Source: Clostridia bacterium
GTDB taxonomy: Bacteria; Bacillota; Clostridia; UMGS1883
NCBI GenBank assembly: GCA_017472685.1
Contig: JAFUOO010000029.1
Location: 25,949 to 89,948, forward strand
Reading direction: 5' to 3'
DNA length: 64,000 nucleotides
Positions 26,824 through 37,000 of the stretch are shown here, in pieces. Numbering within the stretch: position 1 is the stretch's first letter; the number at the start of each line of letters is the position of its first letter. The notes beneath the pieces are model-generated. The model was not told the origin of the DNA. It saw only the letters and a list, made by a program, of their open reading frames with translations, and searched no databases. The position numbers and the translations under genes were made by a program.

Positions 26824-26930
26824 TGAGCAGGTTGCTTGAAGAATTCTAGTACGGGAATATCATTCCGCATGAACATAGTTATCAATGCACTGATGAAATC
26901 CAACTAAGAACGGTTATTTTGATACAATGA
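26823..26930 (+). pseudogene. DUF6809-like remnant with amber stop
   Basis: The frame reads MSRLLEEF, TAG at 26847, then YGNIIPHEHSYQ before ending at TGA 26928. DUF6809 proteins of Clostridial elements typically begin with a helix followed by (W/Y)YGNI-P-E, so TAG replaces an aromatic codon. The downstream part is also missing. Confidence 0.5.
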
Positions 26931-26945
26931 CCGTTCTTTTTGTTT
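26906..26945 (+). terminator. Terminator after the remnants
   Basis: AAGAACGGT (26906-26914) pairs with ACCGTTCTT (26930-26938), followed by TTTGTTTT. Confidence 0.75.
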
Positions 26946-27008
26946 TGCAAAAAACGCCTTAACAACGGGGAAATGTTGAGATATTGAAAATTCTCTTTGG
27001 AAGTTTTT

Positions 27009-27086
27009 ATGAAAGCCAATTGGTGGAAAATAGCTATTGCAGTTGTTGCAGTTATTGCCGTTGTTTTAATTATCTGTTTCGTGTAA
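27009..27086 (+). CDS. 25-residue single-pass membrane peptide
   Basis: The peptide starts MKANWWKIAIAVVAVIAVVL and ends CFV: a short basic, Trp-containing head and one hydrophobic helix. The ribosome binding site is weak (TTTGGAAG). Its stop overlaps the next start (TAATG), so it is coupled to the following membrane-protein gene. It could be a small membrane regulator or a toxin-like peptide. Confidence 0.4.
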   Translation: MKANWWKIAIAVVAVIAVVLIICFV

Positions 27087-27498
27087 TGAGACCTGAGTTT
27101 TTAAAAAAATACAATTTTGCCTTTAAACGCAAATGTAATCTTTGTTGTATGGCGGTTGCATTATTGATATATGCGTCAATAAAATATGGTTAACCAACAT
27201 AACGGCAGGTGTTGTAGAAGTATTCTGCCGTTCTTTCTTAAACGATCTGGTTTGTCCATTGTTTTTCCTTGGATTTGCAAACATAGCGTTCTTATGGGCA
27301 GGATTTGAATTGAATTCATACTTAAAATGTATTGCTGTCGGAATGGTATGTGGAATGATTTGGGAATACTTCGCCCCTATCATTAACACGAAAGCAACCT
27401 CAGATCCGTGGGATTTGCTGTGTTACTTTATAGGTGTTTCGATTTATTATCTGCTGTTACGATTTGAAATAAGTTGTAAATATAAACGAAATAATTAG
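27086..27498 (+). pseudogene. Small membrane protein, frameshifted
   Basis: From ATG 27086 the frame gives MRPEFLKKYNFAFKRK and a hydrophobic stretch ending SIKYG, then stops at TAA. The next frame, open from 27142, continues naturally with LTNITAGVVEVFCRSFLNDL, membrane helices and GMIWEYFAPIINTKATSDPWD. A single-base deletion near 27190 joins the two into one protein of about 137 residues. The product resembles small VanZ-like or DUF-type membrane proteins, but no firm family is assigned. Confidence 0.6.
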
Positions 27499-27614
27499 GA
27501 CCATTTAGGACGTGCATATTTTGGTGTCAGTTCAAACAAATACCATAAAACACAAAAGTATGGTTCTGTTGGCTTAAATCGCACTGCAGAATCGTCCTTT
27601 TTTCTGCTTTTAAC

Positions 27615-27752
27615 AGTAATCGTTGTTTTTGAACCCCCTAAGGCGAAAAAGTGCACCCCCCTAAAGAGTAATCGTTGCATTTGACCCTCGCTCTTAAAGC
27701 GTAAACGTTGTATTTGACCTCCACCCTTAAAGGGTAATCGTTGAATTTGAAC
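27615..27752. repeat. Degenerate tandem repeats, possible transposon end
   Basis: The unit (A/C/G)GTAA(T/A)CGTTGnnTTTGA(A/C)C occurs at about 27615, 27667, 27700 and 27733, so the last three are 33 nt apart. Each is followed by C-rich sequence, and ACCCCCTAAGGC recurs near 27634 and 27785. Multiple similar repeats at an end are known in IS21- and Tn552-like transposons; no transposase is present. No gene is supported in 27499-27982. Confidence 0.5.
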
Positions 27753-27831
27753 CCCTTTGTGAAAATTAAAACTGAAAATTTTGCACCCCCTAAGGCTTCT
27801 TATATCAATTTGTGAAGCCGCAGCCAGAACT

Positions 27832-27941
27832 GATACGGTAATTGATACAATTTGTACGATTGCCGTATCGTTTTTTTATGCCTGGAAAAAGCGATCCTTC
27901 GAAGGGGATTTCTTGCATGATGGTGAAATGTGTGATAAAAT
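27832..27941 (+). repeat. Interspersed repeat A, copy 3 (internally deleted)
   Basis: The 5' hairpin GATACGGTAAT/ATTGCCGTATC with T7 and the 3' promoter end are kept, but about 130 bp between them, including the GCTATCGTTTCAA direct repeats, are missing. The retained ends suggest that terminator and promoter are the parts that matter. Confidence 0.88.
27913..27941 (+). promoter_or_regulatory. Promoter at the 3' end of repeat A copy 3
   Basis: TTGCAT, a 17-nt spacer and TAAAAT, 41 nt upstream of the O-acetyltransferase start. Confidence 0.7.
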
Positions 27942-27982
27942 AATGCTAATAAAATTGAATTTGATAGTGGAGGAATAACCAT

Positions 27983-28543
27983 ATGACTGAAAAAGAAAAA
28001 ATGTTGCATGGTGAATGGTACGATGCTAATTTTGATAAGCTGTTGCTCGAAGAAATAAGAAAAGCGAAGCTACTTTGTTATGATTTCAATATGGCCAAGC
28101 CCGGAAGTGTTGAGCAACAGTCTGCTTTGGAGAAATTGTTGGGGACAGAGCTTCCGGAGGGAGTTACTGTACAGGCTCCTGTTTATTTTGATTATGGTGA
28201 ATATACGCATTTTGGGAAGGGAACATTTGTTAATCATGGCTGTTATTTTATGGATGGAGGGACAATACATATTGGAGAAAATGTTTTTATCGGTCCTTTC
28301 TGCGGTTTCTATACGGCAACCCATCCGATAAACTTTACCGACAGAAATAAAGGATTTGAAAAGGCATTGCCGATTAAGATAGGAGATAATTGTTGGTTTG
28401 GTGCAAATGTTTCTGTCATGCAAGGTGTCACTATAGGAGCGGGGTGTGTAATCGCTGCCGGAAGTGTAGTGACTAAAAATGTGCCGGAAAACTGTTTGGT
28501 TGCCGGTGTTCCGGCCACAATTAAGAAGCGGATAAACCAATAA
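27983..28543 (+). CDS. Sugar O-acetyltransferase (maltose/galactoside type)
   Basis: The 186-residue protein has the N-terminal Mac domain (TEKEKMLHGEWYDANFDKLL) and the left-handed beta-helix of hexapeptide repeats (IHIGENVFIGPFCGFYTATH, where the His is catalytic; IGAGCVIAAGSVVTKNVPEN; GVPATIKKR). It transfers acetyl from acetyl-CoA to a sugar hydroxyl, a detoxifying or salvage reaction in this family. GTGGAGGA precedes the ATG. The promoter is that of repeat A copy 3. Confidence 0.92.
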   Translation: MTEKEKMLHGEWYDANFDKLLLEEIRKAKLLCYDFNMAKPGSVEQQSALEKLLGTELPEGVTVQAPVYFDYGEYTHFGKGTFVNHGCYFMDGGTIHIGENVFIGPFCGFYTATHPINFTDRNKGFEKALPIKIGDNCWFGANVSVMQGVTIGAGCVIAAGSVVTKNVPENCLVAGVPATIKKRINQ

Positions 28544-28583
28544 CAAATTCCAATTCATCTAATTGACAGCAACAGCGAGTTGC

Positions 28584-28612
28584 TTGTAAATCTAATGGTT
28601 TCACTTTATAAT
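28584..28612 (+). promoter_or_regulatory. Promoter of the first HTH-zinc-ribbon gene
   Basis: TTGTAA, 17 nt, TATAAT. The region from 28551 with hairpin GCAAC/GTTGC is repeated upstream of the paralogue at 47585. Confidence 0.75.
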
Positions 28613-28632
28613 CATAGTGAGGTGAAGATTTT

Positions 28633-29397
28633 ATGGATACAAAAAATATTATTCTTGAACTAAGAACAAAAAATGGTATGTCGCAGGATGAGCTGGCAGA
28701 AAAAGTATTTGTGACTCGTCAGGCAGTATCCCGCTGGGAAAACGGAGAAACCACACCAAATACTGAAACGTTGAAGCTACTTTCAAAGCTGTTTAATGTT
28801 TCCATCAATACACTTCTTGGCTCTCCAAGACAACTTATTTGCCAATGCTGTGGTATGCCGTTGGAGGACTCCAATATCAGCAGGGAAACGGATGGTTTCT
28901 TTAATGAAGAATACTGTAAATGGTGTTATGCTGACGGCGAATATATGTACAGCGATATGGACGATTTAATTGATGTTTGTGTGAAGAATATGGCCAGTGA
29001 AGAGTATTCGGAAGAAGAAGTACGCGCATATCTCAAAGCGACTCTTCCAAAACTGGATTACTGGAAGCGATATGAAGAACTTGGTGGCAATGAAGCATTT
29101 GAAGAATTCAAAAAACTTCTGATTGAAGAAATCAATGCTCTGAACATCGAGGGGATGCCAAAACTTACCAAGCTCAATGCACTTGTTGGCAGTTACATCA
29201 ACCTTGAATACAGACTCCCGAATGGAAGAACTGCAAAATATCTTGACGATAATGCAACATATCTCGGTAATCAATTGGAATGTGAATTCGGCGGTGACAG
29301 ATGCTTTGGTATAGCAGCCAATATGGACTTTATCCTTATCTGCACCTATGAAGCAAACGGCGAAAATCCCGAAATTGTCCTCTACAAAAAGAGATAA
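28633..29397 (+). CDS. XRE-family regulator with zinc ribbon, copy 1
   Basis: The 254-residue protein has an N-terminal XRE/Cro helix-turn-helix (MSQDELAEKVFVTRQAVSRW at about 17-36), a zinc ribbon (CQCCGMPL, then CKWCYADG at about 100) and a C-terminal alpha/beta domain containing NLEYRLPNG and GGDRCFGIAANMDFI. The HTH binds DNA; the C-terminal part may sense a ligand. A nearly identical protein is encoded at 47585-48349, including the promoter region, so this is a recent duplication or two gains of one cassette. The VOC gene follows after 31 nt. Confidence 0.85.
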   Translation: MDTKNIILELRTKNGMSQDELAEKVFVTRQAVSRWENGETTPNTETLKLLSKLFNVSINTLLGSPRQLICQCCGMPLEDSNISRETDGFFNEEYCKWCYADGEYMYSDMDDLIDVCVKNMASEEYSEEEVRAYLKATLPKLDYWKRYEELGGNEAFEEFKKLLIEEINALNIEGMPKLTKLNALVGSYINLEYRLPNGRTAKYLDDNATYLGNQLECEFGGDRCFGIAANMDFILICTYEANGENPEIVLYKKR

Positions 29398-29428
29398 AGT
29401 CAATTTCGTTTTGAGGGAGGTATAATTG

Positions 29429-29887
29429 ATGAAAATTAAAAATCCCATGCTGGTAGTAACTGATATTGACAAGTCAGTAGAGTTTTATAGAAAAGTATTG
29501 GGTCTTCATGTGATTATGGATTTTGGTACAAATAAGACTTTGACAGGCGGCCTGGCACTACAGACACTTGAAACCTGGCAAGACTTTATCGGTACAGACA
29601 ATATTTTATTTGGTAGTAATAATTCAGAAGTTTATTTTGAAGAAGATAATTTTGATAAGTTTGCTGAGCACCTTAAAAAGTGTGAGGTGGAATATGTTCA
29701 TCCTATCAAGGAGCATTCATGGGGACAGCGAGTAGTTAGAATTTATGACCCTGATAAACATATCATTGAAATTGGCGAAAGCATAAAAGTAGTTTGCAAA
29801 CGATTCTTAGATAGTGGTATGACACCCAAGCAAGTAGCGAAGCGAATGGATGTTCCAATGAAATTCGTAAATGCTTGTATGTATTAA
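29429..29887 (+). CDS. VOC (glyoxalase/bleomycin resistance) protein
   Basis: The 152-residue protein has a single VOC module: NPMLVVTDIDKSVEFYRKVL at the start, SEVYFEEDNFDKF in the middle and RIYDPDKHIIEIGE with the metal-site Glu. A 30-residue tail (FLDSGMTPKQVAKRMDV) looks like a small HTH. VOC proteins dimerise to bind metal and act as lyases, isomerases or drug-binding proteins; the substrate is unknown. ATG 29429 follows GGGAGGTATAATTG. It shares an operon with the HTH gene and ends at hairpin B copy 3. Confidence 0.85.
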   Translation: MKIKNPMLVVTDIDKSVEFYRKVLGLHVIMDFGTNKTLTGGLALQTLETWQDFIGTDNILFGSNNSEVYFEEDNFDKFAEHLKKCEVEYVHPIKEHSWGQRVVRIYDPDKHIIEIGESIKVVCKRFLDSGMTPKQVAKRMDVPMKFVNACMY

Positions 29888-29903
29888 ATTTAACACAAAA
29901 AAC

Positions 29904-29941
29904 AAGGCTCAAGGCAGAGATTAATCTTTGCTTTGAGCCTT
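29904..29941 (+). terminator. Hairpin repeat B, copy 3
   Basis: AAGGCTC(AAGGCAGAG) pairs with (CTTTGCTTT)GAGCCTT, followed by GTTTTGCTTT. Confidence 0.82.
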
Positions 29942-30024
29942 GTTTTGCTTTACGTTTGAGCGGAATTTACTACCTTGCTTTTACAGTGTACGGAAATTGA
30001 AGCAGTTTTGTACAATGTCGTATT

Positions 30025-30849
30025 CTACCTATGAATATTACGGAATTCGGCGGGGCTGATTTTTTCATAACGGCGAAAGAGAGCACAAAAGTAACTTTCA
30101 TCAGAAAAGCCTGACAAAAGTGCAACCTCTTTTATTAGCATATTTGTATTTGAGCCTAAAAGCTCTTTAGCGGCACTGATTTTTGTGCGGTTAATGAATT
30201 CAAATATTGTAAGTCCGGTGCATTTTTTAAAAACTGTGCACAGGTGCTGTGGTGTCATTTGCACAAGAGAGGCAAGCTCGGGAAGTGTTATAGGGGATTT
30301 ATAGTTTTCGCTTATAAATCTTATAACAGGTTCTATTTTTTTTAAGTTATCGTCTAACGAAGCCTTTTTTGACTTTGATGTAAGCTCCATAATATCCAAA
30401 AGAATATTATATGTAATAGTTGAGCATTTTGAAACGGTGTTAGGTCTTTTAAAGGCTGAGTAATATAATTCTTCTAATTTGGTGGAGATTTTAGCCGGAG
30501 AAGAGATGAAATAAACATCGGAATGGGTTGCCTGTATGACATTTTTTATAAAGTTTTCAATTTCTGTACCGCGGAATATTATCCAATCCACATCCCATTC
30601 GGGGTCAATAGCGTGATAAGAATGAGCTTCATTTGGAAAAAGTAACATTCCCTGAGAGGGACCTATTACAAATCGCTTATCATTTATAAAAAGTTCACCG
30701 CGACCTGTGCGGGTTTGAATCCATTGATATTTTGGGTGCCCGTGAATACGGTTAATATCCTCCTGTTCATATTCGATTCCTACACCACTAACATAAAAAG
30801 GCAGTCTTTCTTCTAATTCTGTAATAACGGGAAAAATCATCTTTTTCAT
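30025..30849 (-). CDS. AraC family transcriptional regulator, divergent from metallopeptidase gene
   Basis: The 274-residue protein has an N-terminal cupin-type sensor (GHPKYQWIQTRTGRGELFI) and C-terminal AraC HTH motifs (LASLVQMTPQHLCTVFKKCT and ALLSGFSDESYFCALFRRYE). The start is ATG 30849, where AGGAG is 7 nt upstream; the ATG at 30864 overlaps that site. It is divergent from the giant secreted protein at 31018, repeating the AraC/GH115 arrangement at 1947-8669. An inverted repeat in the shared gap is a candidate operator. Confidence 0.88.
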   Translation of the reverse strand: MKKMIFPVITELEERLPFYVSGVGIEYEQEDINRIHGHPKYQWIQTRTGRGELFINDKRFVIGPSQGMLLFPNEAHSYHAIDPEWDVDWIIFRGTEIENFIKNVIQATHSDVYFISSPAKISTKLEELYYSAFKRPNTVSKCSTITYNILLDIMELTSKSKKASLDDNLKKIEPVIRFISENYKSPITLPELASLVQMTPQHLCTVFKKCTGLTIFEFINRTKISAAKELLGSNTNMLIKEVALLSGFSDESYFCALFRRYEKISPAEFRNIHR

Positions 30850-30892
30850 ATTATCACTCCTCATTTTTATTATAGGTGATAAGTGATATTAT

Positions 30893-30938
30893 GTCAATCT
30901 TAAAATCCTTATATAAATCTTAAAAAAATTAGATTGAC
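30893..30938. promoter_or_regulatory. Inverted repeat in the AraC/metallopeptidase gap
   Basis: GTCAATCT (30893-30900) and AGATTGAC (30931-30938) are perfect inverted copies with a 30-nt gap. They lie between the two divergent starts, suiting binding of two AraC subunits. Confidence 0.5.
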
Positions 30939-31017
30939 CAAGGGGTTTGGTAATGGTATCTTCTTAATATGGATATATTTTGCCGAAAAAGATATTAGTG
31001 TTAAGGGGATGTATGAA

Positions 31018-34000
31018 TTGAGGGTGAAACACAAATCTTTGATATCGATGGTGATAGTGTTAATAATGGTACTATCATGTGTTCCGGTTGTAAGCTTTGC
31101 TGAGGAGACAACAGAGTATTTACTGCGAGACGTAAACGACGGAGCTTCTACAGAAGTTGCAATGGATGTTTATCAGACGTACGAAACAGAACATTTCCAG
31201 ATTTTTTATGATACAGACGGAGCTAACAGCAGTAAAGTAACGAGTACTTTTCTTTCAAAGTGTGAAACCATACTTGAAAACTGTTGGGATTTGTATATTG
31301 ATAAAATGGGGATGGAACCCACATCTACATCTGTTTTATCATTAGGAGATAAAACTACACAGTATAAAACTAATGTAATTCTGATGGGTACAGGTGTTAC
31401 TCATTATGATTTGGGTGCTAATGAGTGGGGTGCTTACGGTAGTGTTGATACTGCAGGTTATCCATACTTTATGTGTTGCTTAGCGGCAATGGATTCTCCC
31501 ACGGTTGTTGCCCACGAGTTTGGTCATGCAGTACATTATGCTCAGGGAGATAACGCTTGGAAGGATAATATTTATCTTGGTCCTTGGTTTGAAGCGGTGG
31601 CGAACTGGTTTGCAGAGCAGTATACTTACGAATATATTTCAGGTAGTACACAACTGTCGCATCTTTATCTTCGTTCAAATTCCCTTACAAAGATGAACGG
31701 ACGTGCATACTATGAAGCTTGGCCTATTCTTCAGTATTTAACAGAAGACCCCGATAATACAGGGGTGTATGGCGAAAAATTTGTACAAAAGATTTTTGGA
31801 ACCAATCTGGGAAGCACAAATGTGCTTTTCTGGGAAGTTTTAGAGAGTGCCAACGGTGATTTAACAGCGGCAGATACAGTTGGTATGTATGCTTCTCATA
31901 TGGCAACAATGGACTTTGAAAACAAAGCCTTGTACAATAAAACAATTAATTCAGGATTTTCGGGAAACTACTTTTTCTGGCAGCAGAGATATACAATGCT
32001 TGAAGAACTGGGAGAAACAGGAGATTATGCTGTAGCCCCCGAAAGAGCACCGCAAGCTATGGGCTATAATATTATACCTTTAGAGTTTGATGCAGGAGAA
32101 GTATCGGTAACACTTAACGGATTGACAGATGCCCCCGGTGCAGACTGGACAGCAAGACTTGTTAAAGAATCATCCTCAGGCGTAACGAGCTATTCGGATA
32201 TATTCAATGCAGGGGAAACAATGAGTATTGAGGTCGAAAGTACTGATGCACTTTATCTTTCTGTTGCAGCTACGCCTACGCTTGACAGTATGGTGCGCCA
32301 TACTATAGGTGGATGGGCTACACATTCAACAGAAACAAATCAGCCTTATGAAGAAAAAACACAGTATCCTTACTCTGTAACGCTTTCAGGCGCAACCCCT
32401 ATGAAAAGACCTGCTCCCTCAGGCACATTTAAAACACATTCAAACGGTGGCGGTAAGGTTGCAAGTACAGCAAGCGTAGCATCAACAGCTTATGTAGGAC
32501 CTAATGCAATTGTTATGGGGAACGCGACAGTTTCTGACAATGCAGTTATTGATGGCTATGCAATCATTGCAGGCAGTGCAAAGGTGTCAGGTAATGCATA
32601 TGTGGGGGATACAGCAATTGTTTTTGGTAGTGCATCGGTTACAGATGAGGCAAGAGTTATTGAAAATGCATGTATTTACGCCAACTACAAGGTTTCCGGA
32701 AGTGCCGTGATTAAGGGTATGTCTCTTGGCTTATTAAACGGTAGTGTTTCCGGTGAAGCTATAACTTATGGTGACTGGTTTGAAGATGGCGGTTACGATA
32801 TAGCTGGCGGTAAGTTTTCGGGATATCATTCTATTTCAAGCGATAGTGCGTATTCAGTGCTGACAATAGATGATAAAAACTATCGACCTTATACAAATAA
32901 CCTTCGTACAAGGTATGAGTTTAATGGTGATTTAAAGGATAGTTGGGCTAATACGGAATTGTACGGCGTAAATTTCCCCGAGGTGACAGAAACTTACGTT
33001 TCTTTTACAGGGGATGAATATGCAGTTTTAGATTCATCTGTTCTTTACTATGATAATATGAAGATTACACTTTCTGCCAAAGGTGAGGGAGAAGTGTTCT
33101 CGATCGGTGATGGTGCGATTGTGTTTAGTATTGAAGACAATACAGCATCGTTCAACGGAATTTCACCGGATGTAGTATGTAGTTCAAGTGCCTTTAATGA
33201 AGTGGAAATTACACTCGAAGGTAAAACTGTTACGGTTTGTGTAAACGGTGTTGAAGCTACAGGAGAAATTGAAACAAGTATGCTTGATGCGGCAAGAAAT
33301 GGTAAGCATTATATAGGACATAATTTTGCAGGTAGTGTTGACTATTTACGGATCTTTGATACATCCTTTGAATATGAAAAGGAAATCGGAGCGATGGACG
33401 GCGAGTTTATTGCCGAGCTTGATACGATAGAAAACGGAGAAAGCGGTACACTCAACTCTAAAACAAACAATACAAACTCTGCTTGGTACGGATGGAGTTC
33501 AACTAACAAGAATAGTGTAACAGTTGACGGAGGTCTTAATATAACAGGTGCGGTTACTGCTACAATTACATCACCTGATATTTTGACAGATAAATTTGTA
33601 ATTGAATTCAAACCCGAAGGAGGCAGTACATATCCTGATCACGGTGTTCTTGATACTGATGGAGATGTTCTTTTCGGATACAGATATGCTACTGATGCAA
33701 GTGCTATTCATATAGGCAGAGGTGAAACGAATTCTGCTATCCGCGGCACAGATTCAATATCCGATACGACAGGTCAGGCGAGACTTGCAAATTTTATAGG
33801 AGAAAGACTTTGCTCGGGCACAATAAGAGCAGACCGTAGTGCTTTGAATTTCTCAAATGGAGAAAGAGTACGAATTATTGCCGAAAACACACAATGGACA
33901 GATGAATTAGAAGCAAAGTTTACACTCTGCGAGAATTATACTGACAACCTTGCTTCTATGGCATTGGGCGAAGATGTGTATACCGTTACTTACGCAACAG

Positions 34001-37000
34001 TTGATGACACTCTTATAGTTCCTGTTTCTGTAAGTGTATATAAAGGTCACTTTACAGGTTTTGGCGGATTTAAAACTGCAGGTGGTACAAATGAGGTTAC
34101 TGTAAGCTATAAAGACCTTGTAGTTTATTCTGATTCAAGTAATGAAACGAATGTGACCATAACTTATACTATAGATGGCGAAGCGGTTAAGGCTGTTTCA
34201 AAAAGCTATAACCCTGATAATGGCGAAACAGGGGCTATGTTCAGTGAAGTTTATGCAAGTAATAATGGCGAAAACTTTATGCGTTATGCTGAGGGTGGAG
34301 AATATTCAGAAAGCCGGAAAGTTGAATTAGAAAAGATTTCGAACAAGGGCCTGGCAGTAGGTACTTATTTTGAAAAGGACGCTGTTGCATATAAAACTGT
34401 AAGCGAGAACCTTATTCCAAACGGAGACTTTGAATATGGGCTTATAGGTTGGTTTAATTCTGCCGGTACAGCGGCGACAAACGAATACTTTACAGTGAAC
34501 GGTGACGGAACAATTACTGCAAAGGCACATACCGGTTTAACGGGAGCAGGTTCACTCTACAGAGTGTGGGCAATAGAAAACGGAAAGACATATATGCTGA
34601 CGTATACGGCTGACGTTGAAAACCAATGGCACAAAACATCCTTGAAAAATGATATTTCATCGACGGAAGACGGCACAGTTATTCATACCTCTAAAGAGGG
34701 TGAAAACTGTATTATGTTTACTGCTTCTAAGGATTATCTGCAGATAAACTACAGATGGTTGGATTCATCTAATACATTGGGCAACTTCAGTCTATATGAG
34801 GTAGTAAATGCTGAAAGTGACAGAGTTGTTACCACAGTTAAGTTTATGGCAGACGGGACAGAAATTGCACAAAGTATAGCAATTAATGGATTTATAGGGG
34901 ATATTATAGACCTTACAGACGCATCAATTGCTCCTGCCTCAATTACATTTGGTGACAGCGTTTACACAAAGGATGCGAGCAACCAATCCTCTTACACAGC
35001 AAGTGCTACAGGGGAGATTACAATTACTTATACAATGTCAGACATACAATCCATAGAAACAGTGTCTGCAATTGTTATAGGTGACAATTTACCTGTTCTT
35101 CCCAAAACGCTTAACGCAACAACGGGCGACGGCAGTCTGGTAGAGGTAGAAGTAACAGAGTGGGATTTGTCTGACTTAAAGACAGGTGAAAACACGGTTT
35201 ACGGCACAGTAAAAGGTACAGTTTTAGAAGCAGAGGCAACTGTTACTGTTTATCCCGAAACTTACACTTTGGCGGATAATACAAGTACGGGTAATTCGGA
35301 TAATATAATTTATTTCCCTGAAAAGCTGGCAAATGAGTTCTGGATTGAAATGGATTTGACAGTTAATCAGATAAGTGACTCGCATTTGCAGTTTGGTATG
35401 GACGGTAAAATATGGGGCTCTGCCGCATTTGGCATAACACCTAAAAACGGAAAGCTCGCTGCCAATGGTGGATATGCAAACGGAACAGTTAAGGAAACTG
35501 TTCTTAAGGACAGCGTAACTGCAGGCGAAAAATTCAGACTGTTAGTTAAGGTGGATGCATCTAATGAACAGTTTTCAGTATATGCCACAGGAGAAGGCGG
35601 CGTGGTTTATTCAGCAGAGAATCTGACATTCAGAGCGGCAAACCAGACATATGTAAATACGATTAACTTCAGAGGCGGTAGTGGCTCTGCTGCAGGTGCA
35701 CTGAAGATGGAAAATTTGAAAATGTATTGTACCGAGATAGGAAGAGTTGACTTTGTAAATAAGTCGGGTGAAATTGTGAAAACTGTAACAGGCAGTATTG
35801 CAGACGGAGCAACATATACCGTTGAAGAAAAAGTTCTTTTTGCAATTTTGAATGATGGTAGCGGTGCATTTTATAATATCCCCGAAACTGTAGTTGACTC
35901 TAATATAACACTTGAGGTTACAGAAGTTGAAAATATGATTGCCGTAGATGCAGATGGATTTGTAAATAACGGAAATACGACGGACAGTACAGAAACTGAT
36001 GTAAGAATTATGATTGCTGCAGCAAACGGCACAGTAGGTGTTGCAAAAGCACCTTCGGTAAACGCTGATGATGTTACAATTTCTACGGGTGGAGCATATT
36101 ATGGTTCGGCACGTGCAGGTGTTCTGGAGTTTGCGATTAACAGTGATATGGAAAACAAAGCAGTATTCCTTAATGTGTATGTTGACGGATATAAGCCAAA
36201 CGCAAGCGGCAATTCAACATGTTATCTTGCAGCGTATACAATCTTAAATCAGGATGATGCTGAAAACATTTCGGCGTTGTACAATGACGAATCACTGGCA
36301 TCTACATCAGAGCCGATGTTTGCACTTGAGTCGATTACGGCAAAATCAAATGTAATAAATGCCATAGACAAATATGTGTCGTTTGACGTATCAGAAGCTG
36401 TTGCTGCGGCACTTAGTGAGGGCAAAACAAATATAACATTCAAAATTCTTACACCTCATGGCGGTGTATACCTTGCCGACAGAGATGCGTGTATTGACGG
36501 TGGTGCTCATGACGGCTGTGCGGCATATCTTTCGTGCGAAGATGCATCAATTATAACTGTTGTTGGAAGTACAAAGGTGACTAAAAACGGCACACTCATA
36601 AGAGATGTGGAAAATGGGGTTATTGTTTCTTCTGACAGTGGGGTGAAAATGTATACAGATAATGCTGAGACAGTTGCATTTACAAACGGAGTTAAGGTTT
36701 ATAAGGTAACAGATGGTGCAGCAGATTCTATCAATCCCGAAGCAGGAGATTATTATCCTGCGGCAGTTGGCGTAAATATGGTACAGGGAGCGCAGGTAAG
36801 AATAGGTGACGGCGTAACCGAAGACGGGAAAGTAGATGAAGGCAGTGGACTCAGGTTTGTTACACAAATTAACAGAGCTGATTCGCTTGCAAATATTGAA
36901 GGTGCAACATATGGCGTTAAAATTACTGCTGAGGGTAGCGATTCTGTAGTAGATATTCCGGCAGAAAAGTGGCAGAGTACCGATGTATTTACAACAGCAC

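Noticed and set aside
20582..26849. Reassignment of TAG to an amino acid in the mobile element
   Set aside because: The affected genes also carry frameshifts or truncations, and at least one small gene of the element (stop at 24673) ends normally in TAG. Decay explains the data better.
27615..27752. CRISPR array
   Set aside because: Repeat units are degenerate, the spacing is irregular (52, 33, 33 nt) and no cas genes are present in the window.
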